Assembly (NCBI GenBank): GCA_002335865.1
Contig: DDCY01000029.1
Coordinates: 260,620-324,619 of the forward strand
DNA from: Saprospiraceae bacterium UBA1994
GTDB lineage: Bacteria; Bacteroidota; Bacteroidia; Chitinophagales; Saprospiraceae
Direction: 5' to 3'
DNA length: 64,000 nucleotides
Shown: in pieces, positions 37,524 to 47,201 of the stretch
How positions within the stretch are numbered: the first letter of the stretch is position 1
How the letters are laid out: every line of letters begins with the position of its first letter
Notes under the pieces: generated by a model
The model's database searches: none
What the model saw: only the letters and a program-made list of their open reading frames with translations
What the model was told of the DNA's origin: nothing
Made by a program: the position numbers and the translations under genes

Positions 37524-37797
37524 GTTCTAACTTTATCTTTGAAATATCTTTATCAATATTTCAAATCTAATTTTTTTAATTAATAAATAGCAATTAACTA
37601 CAGAAATCGTATTTATAGAGTTAGAACAAATTACAGAAATAAAATGTGTATTCTTCGGATTATTTGTGTTTAATAAAATAATAATTCAACTACTTCTGTT
37701 ATTACTATTCAATTGGGAAAGTTATTTTTAGGACTCTTCTATTGGAAAAAAATTACATTTAAATATTTTTTAACTAATAGGTTCGTTTCATAATTAT

Positions 37798-39012
37798 ATG
37801 AAGATACTACAACTTTGCAAGAAATTCCCTTACCCTCTCAAAGATGGAGAGTCTATTGCAGTAACTTATCAAAGTAAAGCATTTCATGAATTTGGCTGTG
37901 AGATAACTCTTTTAGCTATGAATACAACAAAGCACTATACTGAGATCGGGAAGTTGCCAAATGACTTCAATCATTATAAAGAAATACATGTAACGGATAT
38001 TGACAATAGAGTTAAGGTATTAGAGGCTTTTGCCAACCTATTTTCTAGTAAGTCATACCATATCTCGAGATTTGATTCGAAAGAGTATAGTGATAAATTA
38101 ATAGCACTTCTACAGGATAATGAATATGACGTCATTCAGTTGGAAACTCTTTATCTCACCCCTTATATAGATACAATTAAGCAACATAGTAATGCTATTG
38201 TATCTATGCGCTCACACAATGTAGAGTTTGAAATCTGGGAGCGAATATCTGCGAATACCAAATTTTTACCCAAAAAGTTGTATCTCAAATACTTAACAAA
38301 GAAGTTAAAGAACTTCGAACTTACTCATATTAACGATTATGATTATCTTGTCGCCGTTACCGATCGTGATCTTCAAAAGTTTAAGAAATTAGGATATAAA
38401 AATGGTGCAATGGCATCACCCATTGGACTTCAAGTAGATAGATATGTAGAGAATACCACTCCGCTTCAAGGCAAAGACATCTCTTTCATAGGTTCTATGG
38501 ATTGGTTGCCTAATATAGAAGGCCTGGAATGGTTCTTAAAAGAGGTGTGGACTATATTTAGTAAGCAGAATCCTGAAGTGAAATTTCATATTGCAGGACG
38601 AAATACACCCAAATGGATAACTAATCTTGATCTTGATAATGTAGTTGTACACGGAGAAGTGCTTGATGCTTTGAAGTTTATGCAAAAATATCCTATTATG
38701 GTAGTTCCTTTATTTTCAGGTAGCGGTATGCGGGTAAAGATTCTTGAAGGACTAGCTCTTGGAAGAGTAGTTGTATCTACTACTTTAGGTAAAGAAGGGA
38801 TAGAAGCAAATCATGGAGAACAGATATTTGTAGCAGATACAGCTATGGAATTCGTTGCCGTGCTCACTGAGTGTACAAAAGATCTTCCACTAATGCAGAC
38901 AGTTGCTGATAATGCAGTAACTTTGATCAAAGATAAATACGACCATAAAGTTAATGCTCGTAAGCTATTAGAAAAATACAAGTCAATACTTTTATCTGAT
39001 GCCGACGGTTAA
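37798..39012 (+). CDS. Glycosyltransferase family 4-like (GT-B)
   Basis: A 404-residue GT-B fold glycosyltransferase. The N domain begins ILQLCKKFPYPLKDGESIAV, which is the Gly-containing start loop of the family, and the C domain has the donor-binding segment PLFSGSGMRVKILEGLALGR with the key Glu, then VVVSTTLGKEGIEA. No signal peptide is present, so it acts at the cytoplasmic side of the membrane on a lipid-linked or polysaccharide acceptor. The donor and acceptor are unknown. Its end overlaps the next gene by 14 bases. Confidence 0.87.
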   Translation: MKILQLCKKFPYPLKDGESIAVTYQSKAFHEFGCEITLLAMNTTKHYTEIGKLPNDFNHYKEIHVTDIDNRVKVLEAFANLFSSKSYHISRFDSKEYSDKLIALLQDNEYDVIQLETLYLTPYIDTIKQHSNAIVSMRSHNVEFEIWERISANTKFLPKKLYLKYLTKKLKNFELTHINDYDYLVAVTDRDLQKFKKLGYKNGAMASPIGLQVDRYVENTTPLQGKDISFIGSMDWLPNIEGLEWFLKEVWTIFSKQNPEVKFHIAGRNTPKWITNLDLDNVVVHGEVLDALKFMQKYPIMVVPLFSGSGMRVKILEGLALGRVVVSTTLGKEGIEANHGEQIFVADTAMEFVAVLTECTKDLPLMQTVADNAVTLIKDKYDHKVNARKLLEKYKSILLSDADG

Positions 39013-39439
39013 TATCTACACTGAACTATCTGAATATGCTTGTCATGTATCTATCCCTGTGCAATGGGGAAATATGGATGCTTTTCAACATGTCAATAAT
39101 GTAATCTACCTCGGATGGGTAGAGTCTGCCAGAGTAAAATACTTTGATGAATATCTTTGTAAAAACAATTTGAACAATTTAGAAGTTGGACCTATATTGG
39201 CTTGGCAAGATTGTAAATATCTCTTTCCCGTGACTTACCCAGACACTGCAGAAGTTGGATTCAGAGTGTCTGAGGTCAAATCTGATCGTATTCTCTGTGA
39301 AGCTCGCATATTTAGTAAAAAACATAATAGATTAGTAGCTATTGCTAATAACGTGATTATGCCATATAGTATTAAGTCGCAATCGAAGACTAAAATACCT
39401 TTGGAATGGATAGATGCTATAGAGGAATTACAAGGATAA
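38999..39439 (+). CDS. 4HBT-type acyl-CoA thioesterase
   Basis: A 146-residue hotdog-fold thioesterase of the 4-hydroxybenzoyl-CoA thioesterase/YbgC group. The catalytic Asp is in WGNMDAFQHVNNVIYLGWVE, the family signature. Length is standard. Its ATG lies 14 bases before the end of the glycosyltransferase gene, so expression is linked, though a functional link is not obvious. The acyl substrate is unknown. Confidence 0.88.
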   Translation: MPTVNIYTELSEYACHVSIPVQWGNMDAFQHVNNVIYLGWVESARVKYFDEYLCKNNLNNLEVGPILAWQDCKYLFPVTYPDTAEVGFRVSEVKSDRILCEARIFSKKHNRLVAIANNVIMPYSIKSQSKTKIPLEWIDAIEELQG

Positions 39440-39462
39440 CTTCGACCTTGATATACTCTCGT

Positions 39463-40368
39463 TTAATCCTTTTGTAAAATTTCTAAAATCCTATTAAAGT
39501 CTCTATCATTATTAAACTTAATGACGAATTGACCTTTACCCTTAGTATCTCTTTTGATTTCTACCTTAGAACCAAACTGATCACGGAGTTCATCTCTGAT
39601 CGCCACTACCTCAGATGGTAAAGAACTACCTGAATGGGTATTAGATGATGTGCTACTTCCTTGGTTTGATGATTCACCGCCTCTGATGAGTTGCTCAAGT
39701 GCACGTACAGATAACTTATTTTCTACAGTACGGTGAAAATATGTTAGTTGCAGTGATACATTATCTACACCAGCTAATGCCCGTGCGTGACCCATACTGA
39801 TCTGATCTTTCTTGACACCGGCTTGTATTACAGGAGGCAACTTGAGCAGTCTTATATAGTTGGTAATTGTACTTCTATTCTTCCCTACACGGCCAGATAA
39901 TTCTTCGTGTGTGAGTTTACATTCATCTATTAGTCTCTGGTATGATATAGCTACTTCTACGGCATTGAGTTCAGATCGCTGAATATTCTCAACTAAAGCC
40001 ATTTCTAGCATTCCTTGATCATCAGCGATGCGGATATAAGCAGGTACAGCATTCAATCCAGCCATCTTAGAGGCACGAAGTCTTCGTTCTCCAGATATTA
40101 ATTGGAATTTGTTGCCGCCAAGGGACCTTACAGTGATTGGTTGTATCAGTCCATAAGTTTTAATTGATTTAGCTAGATTCACCAGTTCTTCAGGATCGAA
40201 TTCTGTTCGAGGCTGAAATGGATTGATTTCAATGTCCTCCAGGGATATCTCAGCGATACTACTAGAGAGTTCTTTGACGATTTCTTTAGTCTGAGGAAGT
40301 GATGTCTTATCTTCGATGTTAGAAAGGAGCGCACGTATCCCTCTTGATAATTCTTTCTTCTTTGCCAT
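39463..40368 (-). CDS. parB: Chromosome-partitioning protein ParB
   Basis: A CTP-dependent clamp protein that loads at parS and organises the replication-origin region. The 301-residue protein has the ParB/Srx domain (NPFQPRTEFDPEELVNLAKS, ISGERRLRASKMAGL) and a helix-turn-helix (RVGKNRSTITNYIRLLKLP), then a Ser-rich linker and C-terminal dimerisation region. The start is ATG 40368, where homologues begin with MAKKKELSRGI; the open frame upstream belongs to the parA end. It is 19 bases after parA. I found no parS-like palindrome in the window. Confidence 0.95.
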   Translation of the reverse strand: MAKKKELSRGIRALLSNIEDKTSLPQTKEIVKELSSSIAEISLEDIEINPFQPRTEFDPEELVNLAKSIKTYGLIQPITVRSLGGNKFQLISGERRLRASKMAGLNAVPAYIRIADDQGMLEMALVENIQRSELNAVEVAISYQRLIDECKLTHEELSGRVGKNRSTITNYIRLLKLPPVIQAGVKKDQISMGHARALAGVDNVSLQLTYFHRTVENKLSVRALEQLIRGGESSNQGSSTSSNTHSGSSLPSEVVAIRDELRDQFGSKVEIKRDTKGKGQFVIKFNNDRDFNRILEILQKD

Positions 40369-40387
40369 TTCGTAAAAATATTTATAA

Positions 40388-41158
40388 TTATTCGGATTCG
40401 TTGAGATATAAAAATTCGGCCGCAAGATTCATGAAGTTGATAGCTCCTTTACTAGCTGCGTCATACAAAAGTACAGGCTGACCCATACTCGGCGATTCTC
40501 CTACTTTAGAGTTGCGATGTATCAATGTATCAAATACATGATCCGTAACATGCTCTCTCACTTCACTTACTACTAGCTTAGCCATTCTAAGGCGTTTGTC
40601 ATACATTGTTAGCACGACCCCTTCTATTTTGAGATCAGGATTTATACTATTTTGGATAAGTGAAATTGTATTTTTCAGTTTACCGTATCCTTCCAGTGAG
40701 AAGAACTCACATTGTACAGGTACTAACACAGAGTCCGCAGCGGTCAATGCATTGATCGTGATCAACCCCAATGAAGGAAGGCAGTCGATGAAGACGTAGT
40801 CATATAAGTCTTTGATTGCCGCCACTACGGTTTTCATACGAAATTCGCGCTGTAGTACACTTGCTAACTCCAGATCTGCACCTACAAGATCAATAGATGA
40901 TGGTATTATGTCTAGATTGGGCGTTTCAGTAGCTACGATTGCCTCCTTAGGATCTTCACCATGGACTACAAGATCGTAGATATCTATCTGATCTTCTTCG
41001 GTTACTACTCCCACTCCAGAGGTTGCATTAGCTTGAGGATCAGAGTCAATAATCAGTACTTTCTTTCCTAGTAAAGCTACGGCAGCCGCTAAGTTGATTG
41101 CCGTAGTAGTTTTTCCGACTCCTCCTTTCTGATTCGCTATTGCTATTACTTTACCCAT
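40388..41158 (-). CDS. parA: Chromosome-partitioning ATPase ParA (Soj)
   Basis: A 256-residue Walker-type ATPase that with ParB segregates origins. The deviant Walker A is KGGVGKTTTAINLA at residues 11-24, with the signature Lys at position 11. Walker B-like YVFIDCLPSLG follows; the position normally Asp-x-x-Pro is DCLPS as in Soj proteins. First gene of the parA-parB pair. Confidence 0.96.
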   Translation of the reverse strand: MGKVIAIANQKGGVGKTTTAINLAAAVALLGKKVLIIDSDPQANATSGVGVVTEEDQIDIYDLVVHGEDPKEAIVATETPNLDIIPSSIDLVGADLELASVLQREFRMKTVVAAIKDLYDYVFIDCLPSLGLITINALTAADSVLVPVQCEFFSLEGYGKLKNTISLIQNSINPDLKIEGVVLTMYDKRLRMAKLVVSEVREHVTDHVFDTLIHRNSKVGESPSMGQPVLLYDAASKGAINFMNLAAEFLYLNESE

Positions 41159-41193
41159 ATAGTGATTGTAGTATTATTTAGTTTACTGATAAG

Positions 41194-41201
41194 CAAAGTT
41201 A
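41194..41201 (-). promoter_or_regulatory. -7 promoter element of parAB
   Basis: TAACTTTG on the minus strand, 35 bases before the parA ATG, matches TAnnTTTG. No -33 partner is obvious. Confidence 0.5.
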
Positions 41202-41431
41202 ATTCTTTACCCCTGATATCATCATTTCCATCATACGAATGTTTTGAATGGAATTTTAGTTTCATAGTAAAGCAATATCTTATATCTTGATGATTTGGGA
41301 TATATTTTGCCTTTAATGAATTCAGAACCTTTAGATATAGACTGCTCAATTGACCACTAACTTAATTTGATTACTCTCAACCAAACACCAATAGATATGT
41401 TATTTTTATTCACGTAAACGTAATCGAACAC

Positions 41432-41968
41432 ATGATCCTTATACTATCAGGAACCAACAGACCAGGAAGTAATACTCGCAAAGTAGCAGAGTATGTACTT
41501 AAAGCCACTAAAGAAATAACCGGGTTGGAAGTAAAGCTTCTATCCTTAGAAGATATACCGCATAGTATATTTCACGATCAAATGTACTCAGGCGATGATA
41601 TGCCAATGGAGATAATAGCGATCCAAGAAGAATATATATTTCCAGCGGAAAAAATGGTCATACTGACCCCTGAGTATAATGGTAGTTTCGCGGGTGTGCT
41701 CAAGATGTTTATAGATGCACTCAGTGTCCGTAAGTATGCAGAAAATTTCAAAGGAAAATCTGGCGCACTCATAGGAGTTTCTTCTGGACGTGCTGGAAAT
41801 CTTCGCGGTCTAGAGCATCTCACTGGATTATTTCATTACCTAGGTATGCACATTCACCCTGCCAAATTGCCAGTATCAAGTATTAGTGAAGTCATGAACG
41901 ATGGTAAATTAAATGAACCTACTCAAGAGGCTATCAATGAATTGCTAAAAGGATTTTTGTTAGGTTAG
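41432..41968 (+). CDS. NADPH-dependent FMN reductase
   Basis: A 178-residue flavodoxin-fold flavin reductase. The phosphate-binding loop SGTNRPGSNTRKVAEY is at about residues 5-20, and the isoalloxazine-contact motif TPEYNGSFAGVLKMFIDAL is near 90-108, as in the SsuE/ArsH-like and chromate-reductase groups. It supplies reduced flavin or reduces quinones; the partner is unknown. It stands alone between parA and the binding-protein gene. Confidence 0.88.
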   Translation: MILILSGTNRPGSNTRKVAEYVLKATKEITGLEVKLLSLEDIPHSIFHDQMYSGDDMPMEIIAIQEEYIFPAEKMVILTPEYNGSFAGVLKMFIDALSVRKYAENFKGKSGALIGVSSGRAGNLRGLEHLTGLFHYLGMHIHPAKLPVSSISEVMNDGKLNEPTQEAINELLKGFLLG

Positions 41969-42048
41969 AATTGTGTAGTTAATAAGTTGTTTTATTAAAC
42001 CTCTTGTACTTATTCATTATCTTCATCCAAATTCAATAGTTTATATAG

Positions 42049-43671
42049 ATGAACCTTATGTTTAGGACACTTATATTATTAATTTTTATTGTTTTCACAT
42101 TTTCATGTGGATCTAGGCAAGCGCGAGAGCACAAAGTCTTGCGTTACAATCAATCTAATCATATTACTTCTCTAGACCCTGCATTTGCAAAAAGTCAGAA
42201 TAATATTTGGTCAGTATTGCACTTATTCGATGGATTGGTAGAGCTAGATGATTCTTTGAATGTCAGTCCCGCTATAGCAAAAAGTTGGTTGATTTCCGAA
42301 GATGGATTGGACTATACCTTTTACCTTAGAGAAGATGTCTATTTTCATGAAAACGATTGCTTTAGTAATGGTAGTAGAAAAGTTGTTGCTTCAGATTTTG
42401 AATATAGCCTTACAAGGTTGATTGATTCTAAAATCAGCTCCCCTGGATCATGGCTATTTAAAGATAAGATCAGAGAGAAAAGACCTTTTGAAGCCATTGA
42501 TGATACTACTTTTGTACTACATTTGACTAGGCCATTCATTCCTATGCTAGGGATATTGACCATGCAATATTGTGCAGTAGTACCACAAGAATGTATAACA
42601 TATTATGGATCTGATTTTGCTCAAAGCCCAGTAGGAACAGGAGCATTCAAATTCAAAAAGTGGATTGCTAATCAAGCGCTTTTTCTCAATCGTAATGACA
42701 ATTACTACAAAGGTCCTTCAAAGCTAGAAGGTATAAAAACTAGTTTTATGGCAGATAAGAAAATCGCTATGTTAGAATTGTTAAACGGGAATATCGATTT
42801 TGTCAATGGTCTAGAGTCTTCGTTTATCAATAAGTTACTAGACAAAAATGGAGTGCTCTTACCCGAGAAAGAAAATCACCTCAAATTATCTAAGTCTCCT
42901 TATCTCAATTCGGAATATTTGGGAATCAACTTAGAGGCTTGTTCACCTAAAAGCCCTCTACGTATCAAAGAAATTCGTCAGGCAATAAACTATGCGATAG
43001 ATCGTAAATTAATGCTCACAGCGCTTAGAAACAATGTTGGTCAGCCAGCAGATAGTGGTTTTGTACCAACAGGATTACCGTCACACGATAAGGAATCTGT
43101 GCCTGGTTATGAGTACAATTTGCAAAAAGCAAAAACTTTATTGTTGGAAGCTGGATATCCTAATGGAAAAGGTCTGGAGGCTATAGCGCTTTATACTAAT
43201 AAAGATTACTTGGACATCACGACATTCGTTGCTAGGCAACTACAAAAAATTGGTTTATTAGTAACGATTGAAGTTTTGGAATCTGCGATCCTCAGGGATG
43301 GTATGCGGAAAGGATCAATTCCTTTTTTTAGAGCTAGTTGGATTGCTGACTATCCTGATGCAGAGAGTTTTCTTTGTATGTATTACAGTAAGAATCCTGC
43401 TCCACCCAATTATACTAGATTTAACGATGATAACTTTGATAATCTTTACGAGCAATCTATCAAAGAAACAGATATAACTAAGAGATATAAACTCTACCAA
43501 ACTATGGATAGAATATTGGTAGATGAAGCACCAGTCATATTCTTGTTTTATGATGAAGCATCAAGATTTCATAGTTCGCAACTAAAGGGTGTATCAGAAA
43601 ACGGACTTAATCTGTTGAAGGCATGGCAATTGGAGTTAGATGATATTTCACCATCTCTACCAAATAAATAA
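42049..43671 (+). CDS. Oligopeptide-binding lipoprotein (ABC, family 5)
   Basis: A 540-residue extracytoplasmic solute-binding protein of the peptide/nickel/dipeptide type (OppA/DppA). Lipobox FIVFTFSC (Cys about residue 20), then LRYNQSNHITSLDPAFA and the family signature YTFYLREDVYFHEND (about 98-112). A late IREIRQAINYAIDRK block is also characteristic. No permease or ATPase genes are adjacent, so it would work with a transporter elsewhere or as an orphan binding protein. A terminator follows. Confidence 0.92.
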   Translation: MNLMFRTLILLIFIVFTFSCGSRQAREHKVLRYNQSNHITSLDPAFAKSQNNIWSVLHLFDGLVELDDSLNVSPAIAKSWLISEDGLDYTFYLREDVYFHENDCFSNGSRKVVASDFEYSLTRLIDSKISSPGSWLFKDKIREKRPFEAIDDTTFVLHLTRPFIPMLGILTMQYCAVVPQECITYYGSDFAQSPVGTGAFKFKKWIANQALFLNRNDNYYKGPSKLEGIKTSFMADKKIAMLELLNGNIDFVNGLESSFINKLLDKNGVLLPEKENHLKLSKSPYLNSEYLGINLEACSPKSPLRIKEIRQAINYAIDRKLMLTALRNNVGQPADSGFVPTGLPSHDKESVPGYEYNLQKAKTLLLEAGYPNGKGLEAIALYTNKDYLDITTFVARQLQKIGLLVTIEVLESAILRDGMRKGSIPFFRASWIADYPDAESFLCMYYSKNPAPPNYTRFNDDNFDNLYEQSIKETDITKRYKLYQTMDRILVDEAPVIFLFYDEASRFHSSQLKGVSENGLNLLKAWQLELDDISPSLPNK

Positions 43672-43700
43672 TACAATAATATCTTGTATTGATTATAACA

Positions 43701-43736
43701 AAAAAAGGCTGGATGTTCTAACACAACCAGCCTTTT
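43701..43736 (+). terminator. Terminator after the binding-protein gene
   Basis: AAAAGGCTGG / CCAGCCTTTT gives a 10-base-pair stem with a 14-base loop, 29 bases after the stop codon, ending in a T run. Confidence 0.85.
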
Positions 43737-43902
43737 AAACCAAGCAAAAAACTTTTATTATTTAAATGAATATCACTGTTAAGTGCTCTAAAAAAATACC
43801 ATTGAGAGTACCCACAAACGGATTATTCATTTTTGACGTTCCATAAGAAAAGTACTCTTTAACTCTTATTAAGGCTGTGAACCATCCTTCTTTAGAAAGT
43901 CT

Positions 43903-44240
43903 CTATTCTTTTTTAAAACTGATAGGCAGAGTATATACATTGTTAACTAGCATATTTTTACTGTTGAAAGTTTTATAGTTAAGTTTCCTTTTGATTATAC
44001 TGCCTATCTCATCGTGGAAAGTTTGGATTACTACCATTTCGTTGAATGAGTTGACTATGAAAAAGACTCTAGCTTTCTTGATTATCATTTTAGACTGATC
44101 AAAATCTATTTTTTTAACGATATCTTATATTTTCTCTAAAGCTTTAGATGTTTTTCTTTCGGTAGGGTTAAAGCTTATAAAATTAGGTAAAATGAATGCC
44201 AGAGCCATTAATAGCAGTAAAATATTCTATTTAAAACCAT
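43903..44240 (-). pseudogene. Dead gene for a small secreted protein
   Basis: Reading from ATG 44240 on the minus strand, after one frameshift within the first codons, gives a signal peptide (LLLLMALAFILPNFISF), then a linker with one in-frame TAA (after SKALEKI), then KARVFFIVNSFNEMVVIQTF and an end VYTLPISFKKE before the stop at 43903. The pattern (signal, x-V-x-F-x-V-N-x-x-x-x-I/V-V-x-Q, ending LPISFK) is that of a common Bacteroidota family of 110-residue exported proteins. Two lesions make it non-functional. An ATG after the TAA could still make a 61-residue leaderless product. Confidence 0.75.
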
Positions 44241-44458
44241 AATTGGTTTAGTCTTGTGAAGTTTAGTAGTAACTATGATTCGGTAATTTAATACTTGTAA
44301 AGTTGATCGGTCGATATTTTGTTAATAACCATATCTCTCTCGATCTTAGGCTACAAATAGGGATGTGAATTTCATAATTTTCACTCTGATTGAAAGTAAT
44401 ATCAACCTAAAAAATGAATGAGTTAAAGGAATCGACGAATGGATTAAAATTATATATC

Positions 44459-44578
44459 AGAAAATTGTGATTCGGAGAAATATATTTTCCTAAAGTGAAA
44501 TTACGAGATAACGAAAAGTCGTTTTACTTGCAAATAAAGAAAGTTTTAAAAGAATTAATCAGACAGAATAATAATTAA
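44459..44578 (+). other. Possible coding remnant
   Basis: A plus-strand stretch reads EIYFPKVKLRDNEKSFYLQI and continues KKVLKELIRQNNN to a stop at 44578, with no proper start; an upstream segment GIDEWIKIIYQK is in another frame. The rest of the 1.1-kb gap besides the dead secreted-protein gene and the two terminators shows nothing. Confidence 0.3.
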
Positions 44579-44714
44579 GGTGTTCTTCATATTCTGATGA
44601 TAGTCAGAATTACTATGCAAAACTATACAGCCAGAGGTATTAAAATCATAAGATCATAGATGGCTATTATAATAATTAGCCGAGGAGTTAGTTAGATCTC
44701 CTAACCTTGATACA

Positions 44715-44747
44715 AAAAAGGAACTTCCTACTAGGAAGTTCCTTTTT
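44715..44747 (-). terminator. Terminator of the cold-shock gene
   Basis: A perfect 14-base-pair stem (44715-44728 with 44734-44747) with TACTA loop and A/T runs lies 40 bases beyond the stop of the minus-strand cold-shock gene. It can act in both directions. Confidence 0.88.
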
Positions 44748-44787
44748 ACTCTTATTAGTTCTAGCAATTATGCTAATCTTTAGTTGC

Positions 44788-45381
44788 CTATTCAGCAACG
44801 TCTTTTGGAGGATTAGCTTCAGTTGACTCACTTTCAGAAGATCTAGCTTCATCCGTGCCTACTTCTAATTCTGGTGCCTCCTCTTTTTTCTCCTCTAAAG
44901 ACTTTGGTTTTGGAGATTTCTTACCGGGCTTTACATTAATTGCACTAAGTCCTTTAGGGCCTTTCTCAGTTTCGAACAATACTCTGTCACCTTCATTTAA
45001 ATCTTCTACTTGGATATTGTTAATATGAACGAAGATACTTTCTTCTGAATCTAAATCCAAAATGAAACCATATCCCTTCTCATGATTGAAAAACTTCACT
45101 TTTCCTTCTCTGACAGGGTCAAATTCAACTTTTTCACGACGAGGAACTCCTAGCATGATATCTGATGCCTTGATCACTTTTTTCTTTATATTTGGATCGG
45201 GCTTTTCAGTAGTGAGATTACCATCTTCATCTACATAACGAATCAGATCTTCGAAAGCAACTGGACCTTTCTCTTCTCTCTCTAATTTACGTTGTTCACG
45301 CCTTTCCGCTTTCTCTTGTTTCTTTTTGAGGCGTTTTTTCTCTTTTTCTTTCTTGTTGTATGTTTGCTGTGATTTAGCCAT
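44788..45381 (-). CDS. Cold-shock-domain RNA-binding protein with charged tails
   Basis: A 197-residue protein with one cold-shock domain at about 90-153 (EGKVKFFNHEKGYGFI, IFVHINNI), containing the RNP1 KGYGFI and RNP2 FVHI RNA-binding motifs. Residues 1-40 form a very basic Lys/Arg/Glu helix, and the last 45 residues form an acidic Glu/Ser tail. This long form is characteristic of Bacteroidota rather than the 70-residue CspA. It lies downstream of a DEAD-box helicase gene on the same strand, suggesting a shared role in RNA unfolding. Confidence 0.9.
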   Translation of the reverse strand: MAKSQQTYNKKEKEKKRLKKKQEKAERREQRKLEREEKGPVAFEDLIRYVDEDGNLTTEKPDPNIKKKVIKASDIMLGVPRREKVEFDPVREGKVKFFNHEKGYGFILDLDSEESIFVHINNIQVEDLNEGDRVLFETEKGPKGLSAINVKPGKKSPKPKSLEEKKEEAPELEVGTDEARSSESESTEANPPKDVAE

Positions 45382-45579
45382 AAAGTACTTAAGTAATTAA
45401 TTAATATTATTGCGATAAAGAAGTGAAGTTTTGAGAGAAATTACATTACTACCAAAAAGCTTCGAGGTCACTGTGTTTGTTGGACTCAACGAAGATAACA
45501 TTCTGTCAGACAATAATTACAACACAGACGGATATTTATAGTTCTGATGTCCTTGTCTAAGGACGTTCTTATTTTCAGG

Positions 45580-46890
45580 TTATATGGTATATACGCGCAC
45601 TTTTCTCTTCTTAACTCTCTGATTATCAACTTTTTGAATAACACTCTTGAGTGCAGAAGTAGACACGGCAACAAAAGCACAGTCCGATTTAAGCTCGATT
45701 ATTCCTAATTGATCCTTTTTAAGTTTGCCTATTTTAAAGAATAATCCTGCGATATCACCCTTCGAAATCTTATCCTTTCTACCTCCAGAAATAAAGAGAG
45801 TAGTCCAAATAGATTTGGTGATCTTATGGTTTTCGGTCAATTTTTCTTCAGGTAGCCCATAGATAAAATCCGGTAATTCCTCGTCTTTCCAATGGAGTAC
45901 ATATGCTGTACCGTCACTATGCATTCTAGCAGTACGTCCATTTCTATGCGTAAATTCCTCTTCTCTTATTGGTAGATGGTAGTGTATGATAAATTTGATC
46001 TCTGGTACATCTATACCTCGTGCCGCTAGATCAGTTGCGATTAGCAACTGATGTGTACCATTTCTAAACTTAAGTAGCGCTCTTTCTCTATCATGCTGGT
46101 CCAATCCGCCATAGAAGCATCCATGGGGAATATCGCAGTCATCTAAGTGATCGCTTACTCGATTGATAGCGTCTTTGAAATTGAGAAATACAATGGCTGG
46201 CTGATTTCCTAAATGTCTTATAGCTGTTACAAGAGTATCTAGTTTATCCTTGTCTGGAGAAATAATAGCTTTGATATCCAGTTTTTTGACTCCATCAGCG
46301 AGATAATCGATAGTCATAGGTTTTTTGAGACCCACAAAATCAGGGATATCAACGCCTTGAGTGGCTGAAGTCATTATCTTTCGATAAGCATTCGGTAGAT
46401 TATAGATGATCTCATCCATTTCTTCCTCAAAGCCTATCTCAAGTGACTTATCAAATTCATCTAATATAAATGTCTTGACCCACTCTGTAGAGAAAGTGCC
46501 TCGTCTCATATGATCAGCTAGTCTACCAGGAGTGCCGATGATCAGATGAGGGGTATGCGCCAGTTCCATCTTGTCTTTGGAGAAAGGGCGACCACCATAT
46601 ACAGTATTGATCTTATATCCACTACCCATATCTCTAGCCACTTGCTCAATCTGTATGGCCAATTCTCTAGAGGGTACTATGATCATCGCTTGTACCTCAG
46701 GGATGTCTTCATCTAGTATTGTGATCAAGGGTAGTAAGAATGCCAAGGTCTTACCTGATCCAGTAGGAGAGAGGAGTATTACCTCATCCACAGAATCTAT
46801 AGCCAAGGCAGCTTGCTCTTGCATTTCATTGAGTGCTTCGATGCCTAACTTGGATAATATTGCTGATTGAGATTTTCGGGTACTTTTCAT
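45580..46890 (-). CDS. dbpA: DEAD-box RNA helicase, DbpA-like
   Basis: A 436-residue ATP-dependent RNA helicase. Walker A is SPTGSGKT (about 41-48); motif II reads DEFD rather than DEAD; motif III is SAT; motif VI is HRNGRTAR. The last 75 residues (KDKISKGDIAGLFFKIGKLKKDQLGIIELK) match the DbpA-specific RNA-binding domain, which targets 23S rRNA hairpin 92 during 50S assembly. The DEFD variant is seen in part of this group and should still coordinate ATP. It is upstream of the cold-shock gene. Confidence 0.88.
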   Translation of the reverse strand: MKSTRKSQSAILSKLGIEALNEMQEQAALAIDSVDEVILLSPTGSGKTLAFLLPLITILDEDIPEVQAMIIVPSRELAIQIEQVARDMGSGYKINTVYGGRPFSKDKMELAHTPHLIIGTPGRLADHMRRGTFSTEWVKTFILDEFDKSLEIGFEEEMDEIIYNLPNAYRKIMTSATQGVDIPDFVGLKKPMTIDYLADGVKKLDIKAIISPDKDKLDTLVTAIRHLGNQPAIVFLNFKDAINRVSDHLDDCDIPHGCFYGGLDQHDRERALLKFRNGTHQLLIATDLAARGIDVPEIKFIIHYHLPIREEEFTHRNGRTARMHSDGTAYVLHWKDEELPDFIYGLPEEKLTENHKITKSIWTTLFISGGRKDKISKGDIAGLFFKIGKLKKDQLGIIELKSDCAFVAVSTSALKSVIQKVDNQRVKKRKVRVYTI

Positions 46891-47201
46891 ACAGTAAAGA
46901 TATGTATTGGATTGGCATAATGTACGAATGAAGATTATTGATTAATTATAAACGAAATACTAAATGAAGGTTAGTCTTCAGATTAAATTTTTTTGAATTT
47001 GATGGTGGAAGTGTACAAATTAAACACCAAGCTTTTCTACGCTTTTTACCTTCTCTTCTTTTGTCAATGTTGTAATTTATATAGATACTTCCTAAACTCA
47101 TTAACATTCTACATTCAGATTTTACATCACTTCCTTTTTAATAATTTTTTTAAAGAATTAGAAAAAGACAGAAGTGACAGAACAAAATCTTTTCTTGGAT
47201 A
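46891..47201. other. Gap left of the TPR remnant
   Basis: A plus-strand open frame at 46993-47286 is rich in Phe, Leu and Cys and overlaps the dead TPR gene on the other strand; I regard it as a chance frame. Nothing else is visible. A TATCTTTA sequence near 46905 could be the -7 element of the helicase gene. Confidence 0.35.

Noticed and set aside
39440..41431. parS sites or a replication origin near parAB
   Set aside because: No 16-base palindrome of the parS type and no DnaA-box cluster was found around parAB.
44238..44240. Intact reading of the secreted-protein gene by choosing another start
   Set aside because: No start codon gives both the signal peptide and the C-terminal domain in one uninterrupted frame.
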